Positions 1-8,402 of a stretch of DNA of 64,000 nucleotides are shown here, in pieces; positions within the stretch are counted from its first letter, which is position 1; the number at the start of each line of letters is the position of its first letter. The stretch comes from JAVWMQ01 sp036646055 (GTDB lineage Bacteria > Bacillota > Clostridia > Peptostreptococcales > Anaerovoracaceae): positions 124,001 through 188,000 of the forward strand of contig JAVXMY010000004.1 in assembly GCA_036646055.1 (NCBI GenBank), in the 5' to 3' direction. Below the pieces are notes generated by a model that saw nothing but the letters and a program-made list of their open reading frames with translations, searched no databases and had not been told where the DNA came from. The translations under genes were made by a program, and so were the position numbers.

Positions 1-21
1 AGCCAAACCTCTGTTTTTCAT
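1..21 (-). CDS. Start of an unidentified gene running off the left edge
   Basis: An ATG on the minus strand at 19-21 opens a frame reading MKNRGLA before the window ends. It is preceded by a strong SD (AAGGAG, 6 nt from the ATG) and, further up, by a near-consensus promoter at 105-133. Seven residues are too few to assign a function. The promoter and SD together make it a credible gene start rather than chance. Confidence 0.55.
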
Positions 22-104
22 ATTAATTCTCCTTACTAAATAACGATTTCGAATATGCGATAAACTTGTGTATAAACAACAAATAAAATTATCGCAGTTG
101 TTAA

Positions 105-133
105 AGTATAACATTAAATTTGCTGATTTTCAA
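105..133 (-). promoter_or_regulatory. Sigma-A promoter of the left-edge gene
   Basis: Minus strand: TTGAAA (128-133), a 17-nt spacer, then TATACT (105-110). Transcription would begin near 98, giving a leader of about 77 nt before the ATG at 21. The stretch between this gene and ung (22-178) holds nothing else I can recognise. Confidence 0.6.
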
Positions 134-178
134 GATTTTTTTATAGACAAATAATTTTTTATACATTCAAATGCATAC

Positions 179-850
179 TTATTTTTCTACAGACCAATCA
201 ATTCCATGACCATATTTTTTAACTAAAAACTCATTAGTCTGGCTAAATACTTTGCTGCCAAAAAAACCTCTATATGCAGAAAGTGGACTTGGATGAACTC
301 CTTCCAATACTAGATGGCCCTCATTGGTAATAAATTTCTTTTTAGCTCTGGCATTGTTGCCCCAAAGAATGAATACAACAGGGTCTTTTTTTTCGTTAAT
401 TTTTTTAATAATATTATCTGTGAAAATTTCCCAGCCTTTGCCTTTGTGAGAATTAGCCTGTCCTTCTCTTACTGTTAAAACAGCATTCAACAGTAAAACC
501 CCTTGATTGGCCCAGGATTCAAGGCAGCCATGGGCTGGAATCACAAATCCTGTGTCCCTTGCAAGTTCTTTGTATATGTTTTTTAGTGATGGTGGCACTG
601 CCACCCCCTTTTTCACAGAAAAAGCCAGCCCATGGGCCTGCCCTTCTTGGTGGTAAGGGTCTTGTCCTAAAATTACAACTTTTACCTTATCATATGGTGT
701 GAATTTAAATCCATTAAAAATATCATACTTATCTGGATAAATAGTATGATTTTCGTACTCGTAATTTATAAATTCCATTAAATTTTTGAAATATTCTTTT
801 TTAAATTCAGATTCTAAAACCTGATCCCAATTGTTATTTATTTTAATCAT
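179..850 (-). CDS. ung: Uracil-DNA glycosylase (family 1)
   Basis: Removes uracil from DNA as the first step of base excision repair. The family 1 water-activating motif GQDPYH is at about residues 62-67 of the 223-residue form, and the DNA-contact loop HPSPLS is near residue 190. The frame is open upstream to 877. I chose the ATG at 850 because family members usually begin with this M-x-K-I-N-N-x-W stretch. The ATG at 865 has a slightly better, though weak, SD (TGGA), so the start is uncertain by a few codons. The gene is monocistronic and divergent from the gene at 915, with a very short shared promoter region. Confidence 0.96.
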   Translation of the reverse strand: MIKINNNWDQVLESEFKKEYFKNLMEFINYEYENHTIYPDKYDIFNGFKFTPYDKVKVVILGQDPYHQEGQAHGLAFSVKKGVAVPPSLKNIYKELARDTGFVIPAHGCLESWANQGVLLLNAVLTVREGQANSHKGKGWEIFTDNIIKKINEKKDPVVFILWGNNARAKKKFITNEGHLVLEGVHPSPLSAYRGFFGSKVFSQTNEFLVKKYGHGIDWSVEK

Positions 851-884
851 AAAAATATTATACATTACAAATTCCATTTTTTCT

Positions 885-892
885 ATTATAAT
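885..892. promoter_or_regulatory. Overlapping divergent -10 boxes (ung and 915 gene)
   Basis: The AT-rich run gives TATAAT on the minus strand at 885-890 and TATAAT on the plus strand at 887-892, so the two divergent genes appear to share one melting region. No convincing -35 box is visible on either side. Confidence 0.4.
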
Positions 893-914
893 ATTTACAG
901 AAAGGTAGAAAATT

Positions 915-1583
915 ATGAAAGCATTTATTAGTAATTTAGCACATAAGGAGTTACAGGATTATCTTACCGAAACTGCTCATTGCACTTTGTCAATATTATC
1001 TTCAGATAATCGTGTCTATAGTCAGGTTTCAACTCATCCTGATATATTTATGTGCAAGTTAGGTGTAGATATTGATTCACCAATTCACTTTGGTAACAAA
1101 GATCTTTTAGGTTTTTACTATCCAGCAAATATTAGATATAATGGGTGTTCAACTGGCAAGTTTTTTATTCATAATTTAAAGTATACTGACAGTTCCCTTC
1201 TTAATAAGGCTAAATCAATGGGTCAAATTTTGGTGGACATAAAACAGGGTTATGCAAAATGCAATATCCTTCCAGTTGATCAATCAAGTATAATAACTTC
1301 TGATGTTGGTATTGCATCTGCAATTAAAGAGTTTAACAAATCTGAAGATCAAATTGATGTACTATTAATTGAGTCTGGCCACATTAAGTTACAAGGCTTT
1401 GATTACGGATTTATTGGAGGAGCCTCTGGAGTTCTCGGAAAAACTGTCATATTTAACGGCAACCTGGCAGCTCATCCCGATTATGAAAAAATCAAAGCCT
1501 TCATTTCATCTAAGGGCAAAGACCTAATCTATTTTCAAAACTATCAACTTGAAGATATAGGCTCAATAATTTTTGAAGATTAA
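915..1583 (+). CDS. Conserved hypothetical protein, DUF6873-like
   Basis: A 222-residue protein with SD AAAGG 9 nt before the ATG. There is no signal peptide or membrane segment. The C-terminal half carries conserved-looking stretches, S-D-V-G-I-A near residue 133 and E-S-G-H-I-K near 155, followed by a glycine-rich F-I-G-G-A-S-G. This resembles clostridial proteins labelled DUF6873, thought to adopt the guanidino-modifying enzyme (pentein) fold. That family call is from memory of sequence style and is tentative; the substrate is unknown. Single gene, ended by the hairpin at 1615-1654. Confidence 0.6.
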   Translation: MKAFISNLAHKELQDYLTETAHCTLSILSSDNRVYSQVSTHPDIFMCKLGVDIDSPIHFGNKDLLGFYYPANIRYNGCSTGKFFIHNLKYTDSSLLNKAKSMGQILVDIKQGYAKCNILPVDQSSIITSDVGIASAIKEFNKSEDQIDVLLIESGHIKLQGFDYGFIGGASGVLGKTVIFNGNLAAHPDYEKIKAFISSKGKDLIYFQNYQLEDIGSIIFED

Positions 1584-1614
1584 ATATATGAATTTAATGT
1601 TTACTATAAAAATC

Positions 1615-1654
1615 AAAGTGGGGTTACATCTCAAAAGAGAAATAACCCCACTTT
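1615..1654. terminator. Bidirectional rho-independent terminator
   Basis: AAAGTGGGGTTA (1615-1626) pairs perfectly with TAACCCCACTTT (1643-1654) around a 16-nt loop, with T-rich sequence on both sides. It lies between two convergent genes and can end both. Confidence 0.85.
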
Positions 1655-1686
1655 ATTTTAAATATTTATAATTACAAATTCAAATA

Positions 1687-3045
1687 CTAGTTCTTCAAAC
1701 TCTGAATAGGAGCAGGAATTCTACCGCCTCTATTAATCATCTTAGCTGGAGACTTAGTAGAAACCTTCATTACAGGCCCATTACCAAGTAAACCACCAAA
1801 ATCTAACTCTTCGCCTTCTGGAACGTCAATGGCTGGAATAACTCTAACAGCAGTAGTTTTACTATTGATCATACCAATAGCAGCTTCATCAGCAATAATA
1901 GCTGAAATAACTTCAGCTGGAGTTTCTCCAGGAATAACAATCATATCAAGACCAACAGAACAAACTGCTGTCATAGCCTCAAGCTTCTCAATTGTAAGAG
2001 CCCCACTTCTAGACGCAGCAATCATACCTGCATCCTCAGTAACTGGAATAAAGGCACCAGACAATCCTCCAACATTACTTGAAGCCATAACGCCACCCTT
2101 TTTAACTGCATCATTTAACATAGCTAAAGCCGCAGTAGTACCAGCAGAACCACACTGTTCAAGACCGATTTCCTCTAGAATATATGCAACAGAGTCACCA
2201 ATAGCAGGAGTTGGAGCAAGACTTAAATCAATAATACCAAAAGGCACACCCAGAATCTTAGAAGCCTCAGTACCAATTAACTGACCAACTCTAGTAATCT
2301 TAAAGGCAGTCCTCTTAATCATATCTGCTACCTGTGTTAGCTCAGCCTCAGCTGGCATTTTTGATAAAGCAGATCTAACAACTCCAGGGCCAGAAACACC
2401 AACATTAATAACGCAGTCAGCTTCCCCTGGGCCATGAAAAGCACCAGCCATAAATGGATTATCCTCAGGTGCATTACAAAATACAACAAGCTTGGCAGCG
2501 CCAATACACTGGTTATCCTTAGTTAAAACTGCAGCTTCTCTAACAGCCTGCCCCATTAACTTAACAGCATCCATATTAATACCAGCCTTAGTACTACCAA
2601 TATTAACAGAAGAACAAACAAAATTTGTTTCCTTAAGAGCCCTAGGAATTGCTTCAATTAGCTCTCTATCCCCAGCACTAAAACCCTTCTGAACAAGAGC
2701 ACTAAATCCACCGATGAAGTTAACACCAACAGTCTGAGCTGCCCTATCCAAAGTCTTAGCATATTTAACAGGATCCCCACCAGAAACACCAACTAGCATT
2801 GCAATTGGAGTAACTGAAATTCTCTTATTAATAATAGGAATTCCATATTTTTTTTCTAACTCCTCACCAGTCTTAACCAAATCCTTGGCAAGTCTAGTTA
2901 TTTTGTTATAAACCTTCTCGCAAGATTTATCAATATCACTATCGGCACAATCAATAAGTGAAATCCCCATAGTAATAGTACGAATATCTAAATTTTCATC
3001 TTGAATCATCTTAACGGTTTCAAGAATATCTGACATATTTAACAT
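1687..3045 (-). CDS. PFL family protein (UPF0210/DUF711)
   Basis: A 452-residue member of the UPF0210 (DUF711) family, related in fold to the pyruvate-formate-lyase/glycyl radical barrel; biochemical role unknown. The sequence runs full length with the usual glycine-rich segments (residues 110-125 and around 300-330). It follows the ACT-domain gene at 3057 by 11 nt, and an SD (GGAGGG) precedes the ATG. The two genes are found together in many Firmicutes, so the ACT protein is probably a ligand-sensing partner of this one. Confidence 0.93.
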   Translation of the reverse strand: MLNMSDILETVKMIQDENLDIRTITMGISLIDCADSDIDKSCEKVYNKITRLAKDLVKTGEELEKKYGIPIINKRISVTPIAMLVGVSGGDPVKYAKTLDRAAQTVGVNFIGGFSALVQKGFSAGDRELIEAIPRALKETNFVCSSVNIGSTKAGINMDAVKLMGQAVREAAVLTKDNQCIGAAKLVVFCNAPEDNPFMAGAFHGPGEADCVINVGVSGPGVVRSALSKMPAEAELTQVADMIKRTAFKITRVGQLIGTEASKILGVPFGIIDLSLAPTPAIGDSVAYILEEIGLEQCGSAGTTAALAMLNDAVKKGGVMASSNVGGLSGAFIPVTEDAGMIAASRSGALTIEKLEAMTAVCSVGLDMIVIPGETPAEVISAIIADEAAIGMINSKTTAVRVIPAIDVPEGEELDFGGLLGNGPVMKVSTKSPAKMINRGGRIPAPIQSLKN

Positions 3046-3056
3046 TAAAAGCCCTC

Positions 3057-3320
3057 CTAAATTCTGTGCATAGAATTAAAAATATCTTCGTGCATTACGT
3101 GAATATTCATTGAAGGTAATGCCCCTTCTAGATTAGCTTTAAGCCCATCAATATCAGATGACATCTTAGAAATATCTATTATCATAACCATAGCAAAATA
3201 GTCCTGCAAAACTGACTGAGTTACCTCAACAACATTTGCCTGAGCCTTTGCAACCTCTGCACTTACACCTGCAAGAATCCCAACTGTATCCTTACCAATT
3301 ACTGTTACTACTGCATTCAT
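3057..3320 (-). CDS. ACT domain protein (UPF0237)
   Basis: An 87-residue stand-alone ACT domain. It starts with M-N-A-V-V-T-V-I-G-K-D and continues with the glycine region of an ACT fold, so it is expected to bind a small ligand, typically an amino acid. It is the first gene of a two-gene operon with the UPF0210 gene. The SD (AGGAGG) precedes the ATG, and a strong promoter lies at 3357-3385. Length and sequence match the UPF0237 family; the ligand is not known. Confidence 0.93.
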   Translation of the reverse strand: MNAVVTVIGKDTVGILAGVSAEVAKAQANVVEVTQSVLQDYFAMVMIIDISKMSSDIDGLKANLEGALPSMNIHVMHEDIFNSMHRI

Positions 3321-3356
3321 TTTATGTCCTCCTATTTTTATTTAAAATAATTTACA

Positions 3357-3385
3357 ATTATATCACACTTACAACAATTTCTCAA
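3357..3385 (-). promoter_or_regulatory. Promoter of the ACT/UPF0210 operon
   Basis: Minus strand: TTGAGA (3380-3385), a 17-nt spacer, TATAAT (3357-3362), with an extended -10 TG one base before. The start would be close to 3350. Confidence 0.65.
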
Positions 3386-3466
3386 CGACTTATACATCTT
3401 CTCTCCTGGCAAAAATCTCTCATTGCCGTTTTTTTTCCTAGAGTATAAATTTTCTCAAAAGAAAGG

Positions 3467-4510
3467 CTATCTAATAGATTCTTTTTTTGAAGTGAATGTT
3501 ATATCATCAAGACTTTCGTCTACCCTATAAGCAATGGAAAGATGGGGATATTTCTTAGCGAAAAAAGCCTTATTACAGCCTTTGTGTCCTATCATATTGT
3601 TAAACCACTTAGGATTACTTCTGCAGACTACATGGGTTTTCTCCATAATCTTACTAGTTATGCTAATTTCCATAAGCTGTTTATCTAAAATCTGGCGGGA
3701 AATTTCTCCTTCAACAAGTTGACGAAAAGCCGGATGATATCCTCCACCAAAATCAGATTCAGGTGTGATTAAATCAGTACTTTTAAGTCCAACCCTCATA
3801 ATATTTATTCCTGCATTATGAAGAATTAGATACATTTCCTTTGTAATTTCTGCAGCCATTTTCTCATCAAGAGGTTTATATTTCCCAATTTTGCACATAT
3901 TAATTAATTCAGTATCCTCAAGAACAACTGTAGGATAAAGTCTAGCTAGTGACGGTCTAATTTCAGCCGTTTTCTTTGCAGACATAATTGACTTCTCCAT
4001 TGTATCAGAAGGCAGTCCAATCATAAGCTGAATTCCAAGTTCAATGCCCCTGTTCCGAATCAAATTACAAGCCCTGTAAACCTGTTCTACACTGTGACCT
4101 CTCTTAGATGCGGCCAAAACTTCAGGATCAAAAGACTGAACTCCAAGCTCAATAATGTCCACTGAATATTTTTCCAGATTATCTAATATTGCTTCATCAA
4201 TATAATCTGGCCTTGTTGACATATGAATCTTGTTGATTTTGCCAGCATCCTTGTATTCCTTGGCCACTTCTAGAAATACGGACTGCTGATCCATTGGAAG
4301 CCCTGTAAAACTTCCACCAAAAAAAGCGACTTCGATTGTTTCAATATTTCTATTAACCAAAGTCGGCAAATATTCTTCTATTATATTTCTAACATCCAAA
4401 GGAGTAACATCAGCTGAGCGGGCTGTAATGATTTTTTGATTACAAAAAACGCAGTCATTCTGACACCCTCTATGTGGAATAAAAATCGGTATAATCGCAT
4501 GTTTCTTCAT
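3467..4510 (-). CDS. Radical SAM protein, Elp3-like
   Basis: A 347-residue radical SAM enzyme. The cluster-binding motif C-x3-C-x2-C is at residues 16, 20 and 23 (G-C-Q-N-D-C-V-F-C-N-Q), followed by F-F-G-G-S-F-T-G, the SAM-binding region of Elp3-type proteins. No acetyltransferase domain follows, unlike true Elp3, so this is the short bacterial form with unknown substrate. The frame is open upstream to 4579, but that would overlap msrA and add a stretch with no homology; the ATG at 4510 is more likely. Its SD is poor (a GGAGG lies about 20 nt upstream), so translation may depend on msrA. Downstream of msrA in one operon. Confidence 0.88.
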   Translation of the reverse strand: MKKHAIIPIFIPHRGCQNDCVFCNQKIITARSADVTPLDVRNIIEEYLPTLVNRNIETIEVAFFGGSFTGLPMDQQSVFLEVAKEYKDAGKINKIHMSTRPDYIDEAILDNLEKYSVDIIELGVQSFDPEVLAASKRGHSVEQVYRACNLIRNRGIELGIQLMIGLPSDTMEKSIMSAKKTAEIRPSLARLYPTVVLEDTELINMCKIGKYKPLDEKMAAEITKEMYLILHNAGINIMRVGLKSTDLITPESDFGGGYHPAFRQLVEGEISRQILDKQLMEISITSKIMEKTHVVCRSNPKWFNNMIGHKGCNKAFFAKKYPHLSIAYRVDESLDDITFTSKKESIR

Positions 4511-4547
4511 ATTCCGATTATAACACAGGCCGCCTCCAGGCTCAAGC

Positions 4548-5030
4548 CTAATACTCCCCGGCCACTGACACTTTATCACCTTTTGGATTCTTCTTCAAAT
4601 AATCTTGGTGAACTTCTTCTGCTTCATAAAAATTCTTAAGTGGCAAAGTTTCAACATAAAACCTATTGTATTCTTCCTTAACCTTAGAAGTGATTTCCTC
4701 AACAACCTTTTTAGAATCCTCATCTACAAAATATATTCCAGTCTGATACTGGGTTCCCTTGTCATAGCCTTGACCCATATACTGAGTCGGATCAATAACA
4801 GAATAAAACACCTTTACTAAATCTTCTAGTGAAACAATTTTATCATCATATGAAACCTTAACTGTTTCTCTGAAATCAGTAGTACCAGTACAAACTAGTT
4901 CATAATTTGGGATAATGCCATCTTTGCCATTAGCATAACCACTAATAGAGCTATTAACTCCTTTAATATCTGAAAACAACATTTGCACTGACCAAAAGCA
5001 GCCACCTGCAAAATATATATCCTTAATCAT
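4548..5030 (-). CDS. msrA: Peptide methionine sulfoxide reductase MsrA
   Basis: Reduces methionine-S-sulfoxide in proteins. The nucleophilic Cys11 sits in G-G-C-F-W, the family signature; here the next residues are S-V-Q rather than the common G-x-E. The region Q-Y-x-T-G-I-Y and the ending around E-x-Y-H-Q-D-Y-L are typical. At 160 residues it is a short MsrA without a fused MsrB. First gene of a likely operon with the radical SAM gene. Confidence 0.94.
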   Translation of the reverse strand: MIKDIYFAGGCFWSVQMLFSDIKGVNSSISGYANGKDGIIPNYELVCTGTTDFRETVKVSYDDKIVSLEDLVKVFYSVIDPTQYMGQGYDKGTQYQTGIYFVDEDSKKVVEEITSKVKEEYNRFYVETLPLKNFYEAEEVHQDYLKKNPKGDKVSVAGEY

Positions 5031-5058
5031 TATATCTCACCTCACCAATAAATTTTTA

Positions 5059-6495
5059 TTATATATTTGTAATTATAAATTCTGTTCCAATTCCAACTTG
5101 ACTCGTTAAGTTGATTTTGTAACCATGGGCATCTGCTATCCATTTAACCATAGAAAGTCCAAGGCCGAAGCTGTTATCAGCTCCCTGATATTCTCGTGAT
5201 TGATCCACCTTATAGAACCTGTTAAAAATCTTATCAATATGCTCGGCTCCAATGCCGATGCCATCATCTTTAACTGACAATATAAATTGTCCGTAGCTGC
5301 CAGACTTGACTTCTAAATCACTAATATTTGATTCACTGTTGCTACCAGACTTAAGTGTTAATTTAATGTGCCCCTTTGGATCAGTATATTTGATACTGTT
5401 AGACATTAAGTTCATAATCATACGGAGCATCAAAGTTTCATCTGCAGTAACTATTACATTATCTTCAATATCACATTCAACTTTGATGTTTTTTTCTAAA
5501 GCGGAAATCTCCATCTGTTCTCCTATGCTCTCGCATAGCACACTAAGGTTGATTTCCTCCTTCTCAATTAACTCATTCTTGTTAATAGTACGACTAATAT
5601 TCAAAAGCTGAGTAGACAAAGCTAAAATTCGCTTACAATCAATCTGAATCTGAGTAATGGCGGCCACATACTCCTCACTACTTCGAGGCTCATTTAATAT
5701 AAATTCACATTGAGCCAAAATCACACTAAGGGGCGTCTTAAGCTCGTGGGTAACATCAGAACTAAACTGACGCTCCCCTTCAAAGGCCGCCTCTAAACGA
5801 CCTAGCATATTATTGAGTGTTAAGGATAAATCATAAAGCTCATCCTTACGAACTGGAAGTGAAATCCTACCCTTAACATCATTACCAATTTCAATTTTGT
5901 CAGCCGATTCAATAATATCAATCATAGGATCAAAAGCCTTAACAGTAATTCGCCTACCAATTATAATTGCAACAGCAAGAAGAATTGGTAAGATAATCAA
6001 AAGCACAAGCATAATAGCACTAATTAAAGAAGCATTACTATCTAAAGCGTAAATACCACGAACCCAAATAGTTTGACCATTTTTGTAGGTTTCGTTAGCA
6101 TCAAAAATTAACCAGTTCTCTTGATCTACAGTTACATTATTGTAGCTGGCAAGTTCTAATGGCGTAGATGCTGGAAATTTAGAAGGAGTAGAACCTAGAA
6201 GTAAATTACCATCTTCATCATAAAGCACCAAGGTAACCCCCTTGGAATATTTGTCAAAGTCACTGTTAACTTCAACAGTAGTACTATCTCCATCAATATC
6301 TGCAAAGGCTTCATAAACTGCTTCAGCTAAATTCTTTTTAGTAACACTGTCCGATTGATTTTCAACAACATTGAAAAAAACCACAATTAAAGATATACAA
6401 AATAGCACCAAAACCAAAGAGTAAAATATACTTACTCTGTTTTTAATTGACATAGATTTGCCCTTTTTAGAATCAGTACTATTCTTTGATAACAT
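5059..6495 (-). CDS. Two-component sensor histidine kinase
   Basis: A 478-residue membrane kinase. TM1 is about residues 21-44, followed by an extracytoplasmic sensor of roughly 110 residues, TM2 about 157-180, and a HAMP linker. A HisKA domain has the phospho-acceptor His250 in F-S-S-D-V-T-H-E-L-K-T-P, and the ATPase domain has N-S-I-K-Y (N box), D-D-G-I-G-I-G (G1) and F-G-L-G-L-S (G2). The ATG at 6495 overlaps the end of the regulator gene by 17 nt and has a good SD (GAGGAG); an internal ATG at 6453 also has an SD. Partner of the regulator at 6479-7150. The signal sensed is unknown. Confidence 0.94.
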   Translation of the reverse strand: MLSKNSTDSKKGKSMSIKNRVSIFYSLVLVLFCISLIVVFFNVVENQSDSVTKKNLAEAVYEAFADIDGDSTTVEVNSDFDKYSKGVTLVLYDEDGNLLLGSTPSKFPASTPLELASYNNVTVDQENWLIFDANETYKNGQTIWVRGIYALDSNASLISAIMLVLLIILPILLAVAIIIGRRITVKAFDPMIDIIESADKIEIGNDVKGRISLPVRKDELYDLSLTLNNMLGRLEAAFEGERQFSSDVTHELKTPLSVILAQCEFILNEPRSSEEYVAAITQIQIDCKRILALSTQLLNISRTINKNELIEKEEINLSVLCESIGEQMEISALEKNIKVECDIEDNVIVTADETLMLRMIMNLMSNSIKYTDPKGHIKLTLKSGSNSESNISDLEVKSGSYGQFILSVKDDGIGIGAEHIDKIFNRFYKVDQSREYQGADNSFGLGLSMVKWIADAHGYKINLTSQVGIGTEFIITNI

Positions 6496-7150
6496 AACCT
6501 ACTCCTCTAACTGTTTTGATAAGTTTAACATCATAATCCTTATCAATTTTTTTGCGAAGAGTTCTAATATATACATCTATAATATTACTTCCGCCTTCAT
6601 AATCATAATTCCAAATATGATTTTCGATTTTTTCTCGACTAAGAACTATACCTTTGTTATGAATTAAATATTCAAGAATCATATATTCCTTGGCAGTTAA
6701 CTCTATTTCATTTCCATTACGAATAGCAATATGCCTATCTTGATCTAATACTAATCCACCAATTTCCAAATTCTTTTTGACAGTTTCCACGCCATTTCGT
6801 CTAATCATAACTCTAAGTCTAGCTGTAAGCTCCTCAAGAGAAAAAGGTTTAGTCAAATAATCATCTGCCCCGGAATCTAGGCCGGACACCTTGTCTTCTA
6901 CAGAACTCTTGGCCGTCAAAAGTAAAACAGGAACACGATTACCTGCGCTGCGAGTTTTTTGCAAAACAGAAATACCGTCTAGTCCTGGTAGCATTATATC
7001 CAAAATCACTGCATCGTATTCTGTAAACTGGATGAAATCAAGGGCCTCAATGCCGTCATAACATACATCTAATGTGAAGCCTTGGCTTTTTAAATGTTTG
7101 CTAACAATCTCTGCCAGCTTCTTTTCATCTTCAACTAATAATAATTTCAT
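6479..7150 (-). CDS. OmpR/PhoB-family response regulator
   Basis: A 223-residue regulator. The receiver domain has acidic pocket E7-D8, phospho-acceptor Asp51 in V-I-L-D-I-M-L-P-G and the conserved Lys near residue 101. The winged-helix output domain ends with the usual T-V-R-G-V-G-Y. The frame is open to 7180, but the ATG at 7150 has the SD (GAGG, 6-7 nt away) and matches the family start. It is divergent from the PepSY protein gene, and repeats in the shared region (7167-7194) look like sites for this class of regulator. Confidence 0.95.
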   Translation of the reverse strand: MKLLLVEDEKKLAEIVSKHLKSQGFTLDVCYDGIEALDFIQFTEYDAVILDIMLPGLDGISVLQKTRSAGNRVPVLLLTAKSSVEDKVSGLDSGADDYLTKPFSLEELTARLRVMIRRNGVETVKKNLEIGGLVLDQDRHIAIRNGNEIELTAKEYMILEYLIHNKGIVLSREKIENHIWNYDYEGGSNIIDVYIRTLRKKIDKDYDVKLIKTVRGVGYVIKE

Positions 7151-7166
7151 AAAAAACCTCGATTTT

Positions 7167-7194
7167 TTCATTTTCTTCATTTTAATTTCATTTT
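7167..7194. promoter_or_regulatory. Direct repeats TTCATTTT x3, candidate regulator site
   Basis: Three copies of TTCATTTT start at 7167, 7176 and 7187, about one helical turn apart, between the divergent regulator and PepSY genes. OmpR-family regulators bind direct repeats with roughly 10-11 bp phasing, so this could be an autoregulatory operator. The region is very AT-rich, so chance is possible. Confidence 0.35.
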
Positions 7195-7262
7195 ATTATT
7201 TTATTATAGTCACATAAACAAAAGAAAAGCAATTAAAAAGTTAAATAAAAAGGAGAAAAGAA

Positions 7263-8330
7263 ATGATGACCATAAGAAATCACAAAATGCTAATTGGAAT
7301 TATTGGCGCAGTAGCAATAATTGCTACAATATTTATTTCAACAAACTTAGGTAAAGCAATGACACCAGATGAAGCTAAAGAAATAGCTAAGGGTCATGTA
7401 CCTAAAACAGCAGAATTCGTTAACACTAAAGATGAAGAAACAAAATATGAAGTTGACTTTTATGACAAGACTAACAAAGAGTCTTTTGAGGTAGAAGTTC
7501 ACAAGGAATCTAAAGCAGTTAAAAAAATCGAAAGCAACATGGATAACGACCGTGGAAGCAAAACTGTTAAACTAAGTAAAAGCCAAGCATCAGCAATTAT
7601 CAAAAAAGCTTTTGATAATCTAACAAGCTTAAAAATCACCTTAAATAAAGATGATGGTCTATATAAATACGACGCATCTTTTAAGGCTAAGGACTTCTAC
7701 GGTTCTGCAGAAGTAAACCCTGAAACTGGCGTAATTCTTGAAAGCACAATTAAATATGGAACTACAGTTGCAATTCCAAATGACCCAAATGGTAATGGTG
7801 ACCTGCTAACTAAAGGACAGGCAGAAGCAGCAGCTCTTAAATTTACTGATGGTGGTAAGATTAAGGATATTGACTTAGATAAAAACAATGGCAGCTACAT
7901 TTATGAGGTTGAAGTTGTTAAGGGAAACGTTGAGTATGAGCTACTTATAGATGCTAAAACTGGCAAGGTTACTAAAGAGGACGAAACTCATATTTCTGGA
8001 GCATCAAGCAAACCTGATAATGATGCGAATGAAGATAATGACCAAAACAATGACAATAATCAGAACTCTGGAAATTCATCTAAAATATCAGTTTCACAGG
8101 CTAAATCTATTGTTACTAACAAAATAGGTGGCGGTTCAGTTACATACATCGCTTTAGATAAAGAAGATGGAATTTACGTTTATGAAGGTAAAGCTGTTAA
8201 AGGAAATTACGAGTACGAATTTGAAATCAATGCTACAAGTGGCGTAATTACTGACTGGGATAAAGAAGCAATTCATAATGATAATGATGATCATGACGAC
8301 GATAATGATGATGATGGAGATGATGACTAG
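7263..8330 (+). CDS. PepSY domain protein with acidic tail
   Basis: A 355-residue protein with an N-terminal membrane anchor (about residues 10-29) and three PepSY-like repeats (about 33-90, 103-160 and 180-240), plus a fourth partial copy at 270-335. A polar low-complexity linker (residues 240-270, N/D-rich) and a C-terminal tail made almost wholly of Asp complete it. PepSY domains are extracytoplasmic and often sit beside OmpR-type two-component systems; the Asp tail could bind Ca2+ or other cations. The SD (AAGGAG) precedes the ATG. The divergent placement suggests control by the adjacent two-component system. No catalytic motif is seen. Confidence 0.85.
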   Translation: MMTIRNHKMLIGIIGAVAIIATIFISTNLGKAMTPDEAKEIAKGHVPKTAEFVNTKDEETKYEVDFYDKTNKESFEVEVHKESKAVKKIESNMDNDRGSKTVKLSKSQASAIIKKAFDNLTSLKITLNKDDGLYKYDASFKAKDFYGSAEVNPETGVILESTIKYGTTVAIPNDPNGNGDLLTKGQAEAAALKFTDGGKIKDIDLDKNNGSYIYEVEVVKGNVEYELLIDAKTGKVTKEDETHISGASSKPDNDANEDNDQNNDNNQNSGNSSKISVSQAKSIVTNKIGGGSVTYIALDKEDGIYVYEGKAVKGNYEYEFEINATSGVITDWDKEAIHNDNDDHDDDNDDDGDDD

Positions 8331-8370
8331 GCAAAACCAGCTCAGCACACCCTATCTCATAGAGACAATA

Positions 8371-8396
8371 AAAGAGAGTAGAAATACTCTCTTTTT
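8371..8396. terminator. Rho-independent terminator between convergent genes
   Basis: AAAGAGAGTA (8371-8380), GAAA tetraloop, TACTCTCTTT (8385-8394), then T residues. It ends the PepSY gene and can also serve the kinase gene coming from the other side. Confidence 0.85.
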
Positions 8397-8402
8397 GAGT
8401 AG

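Noticed and set aside
1829..2284. Plus-strand ORF opposite the UPF0210 gene
   Set aside because: Shadow of a strongly conserved minus-strand gene; low-complexity Ile/Ala/Pro composition and no SD.
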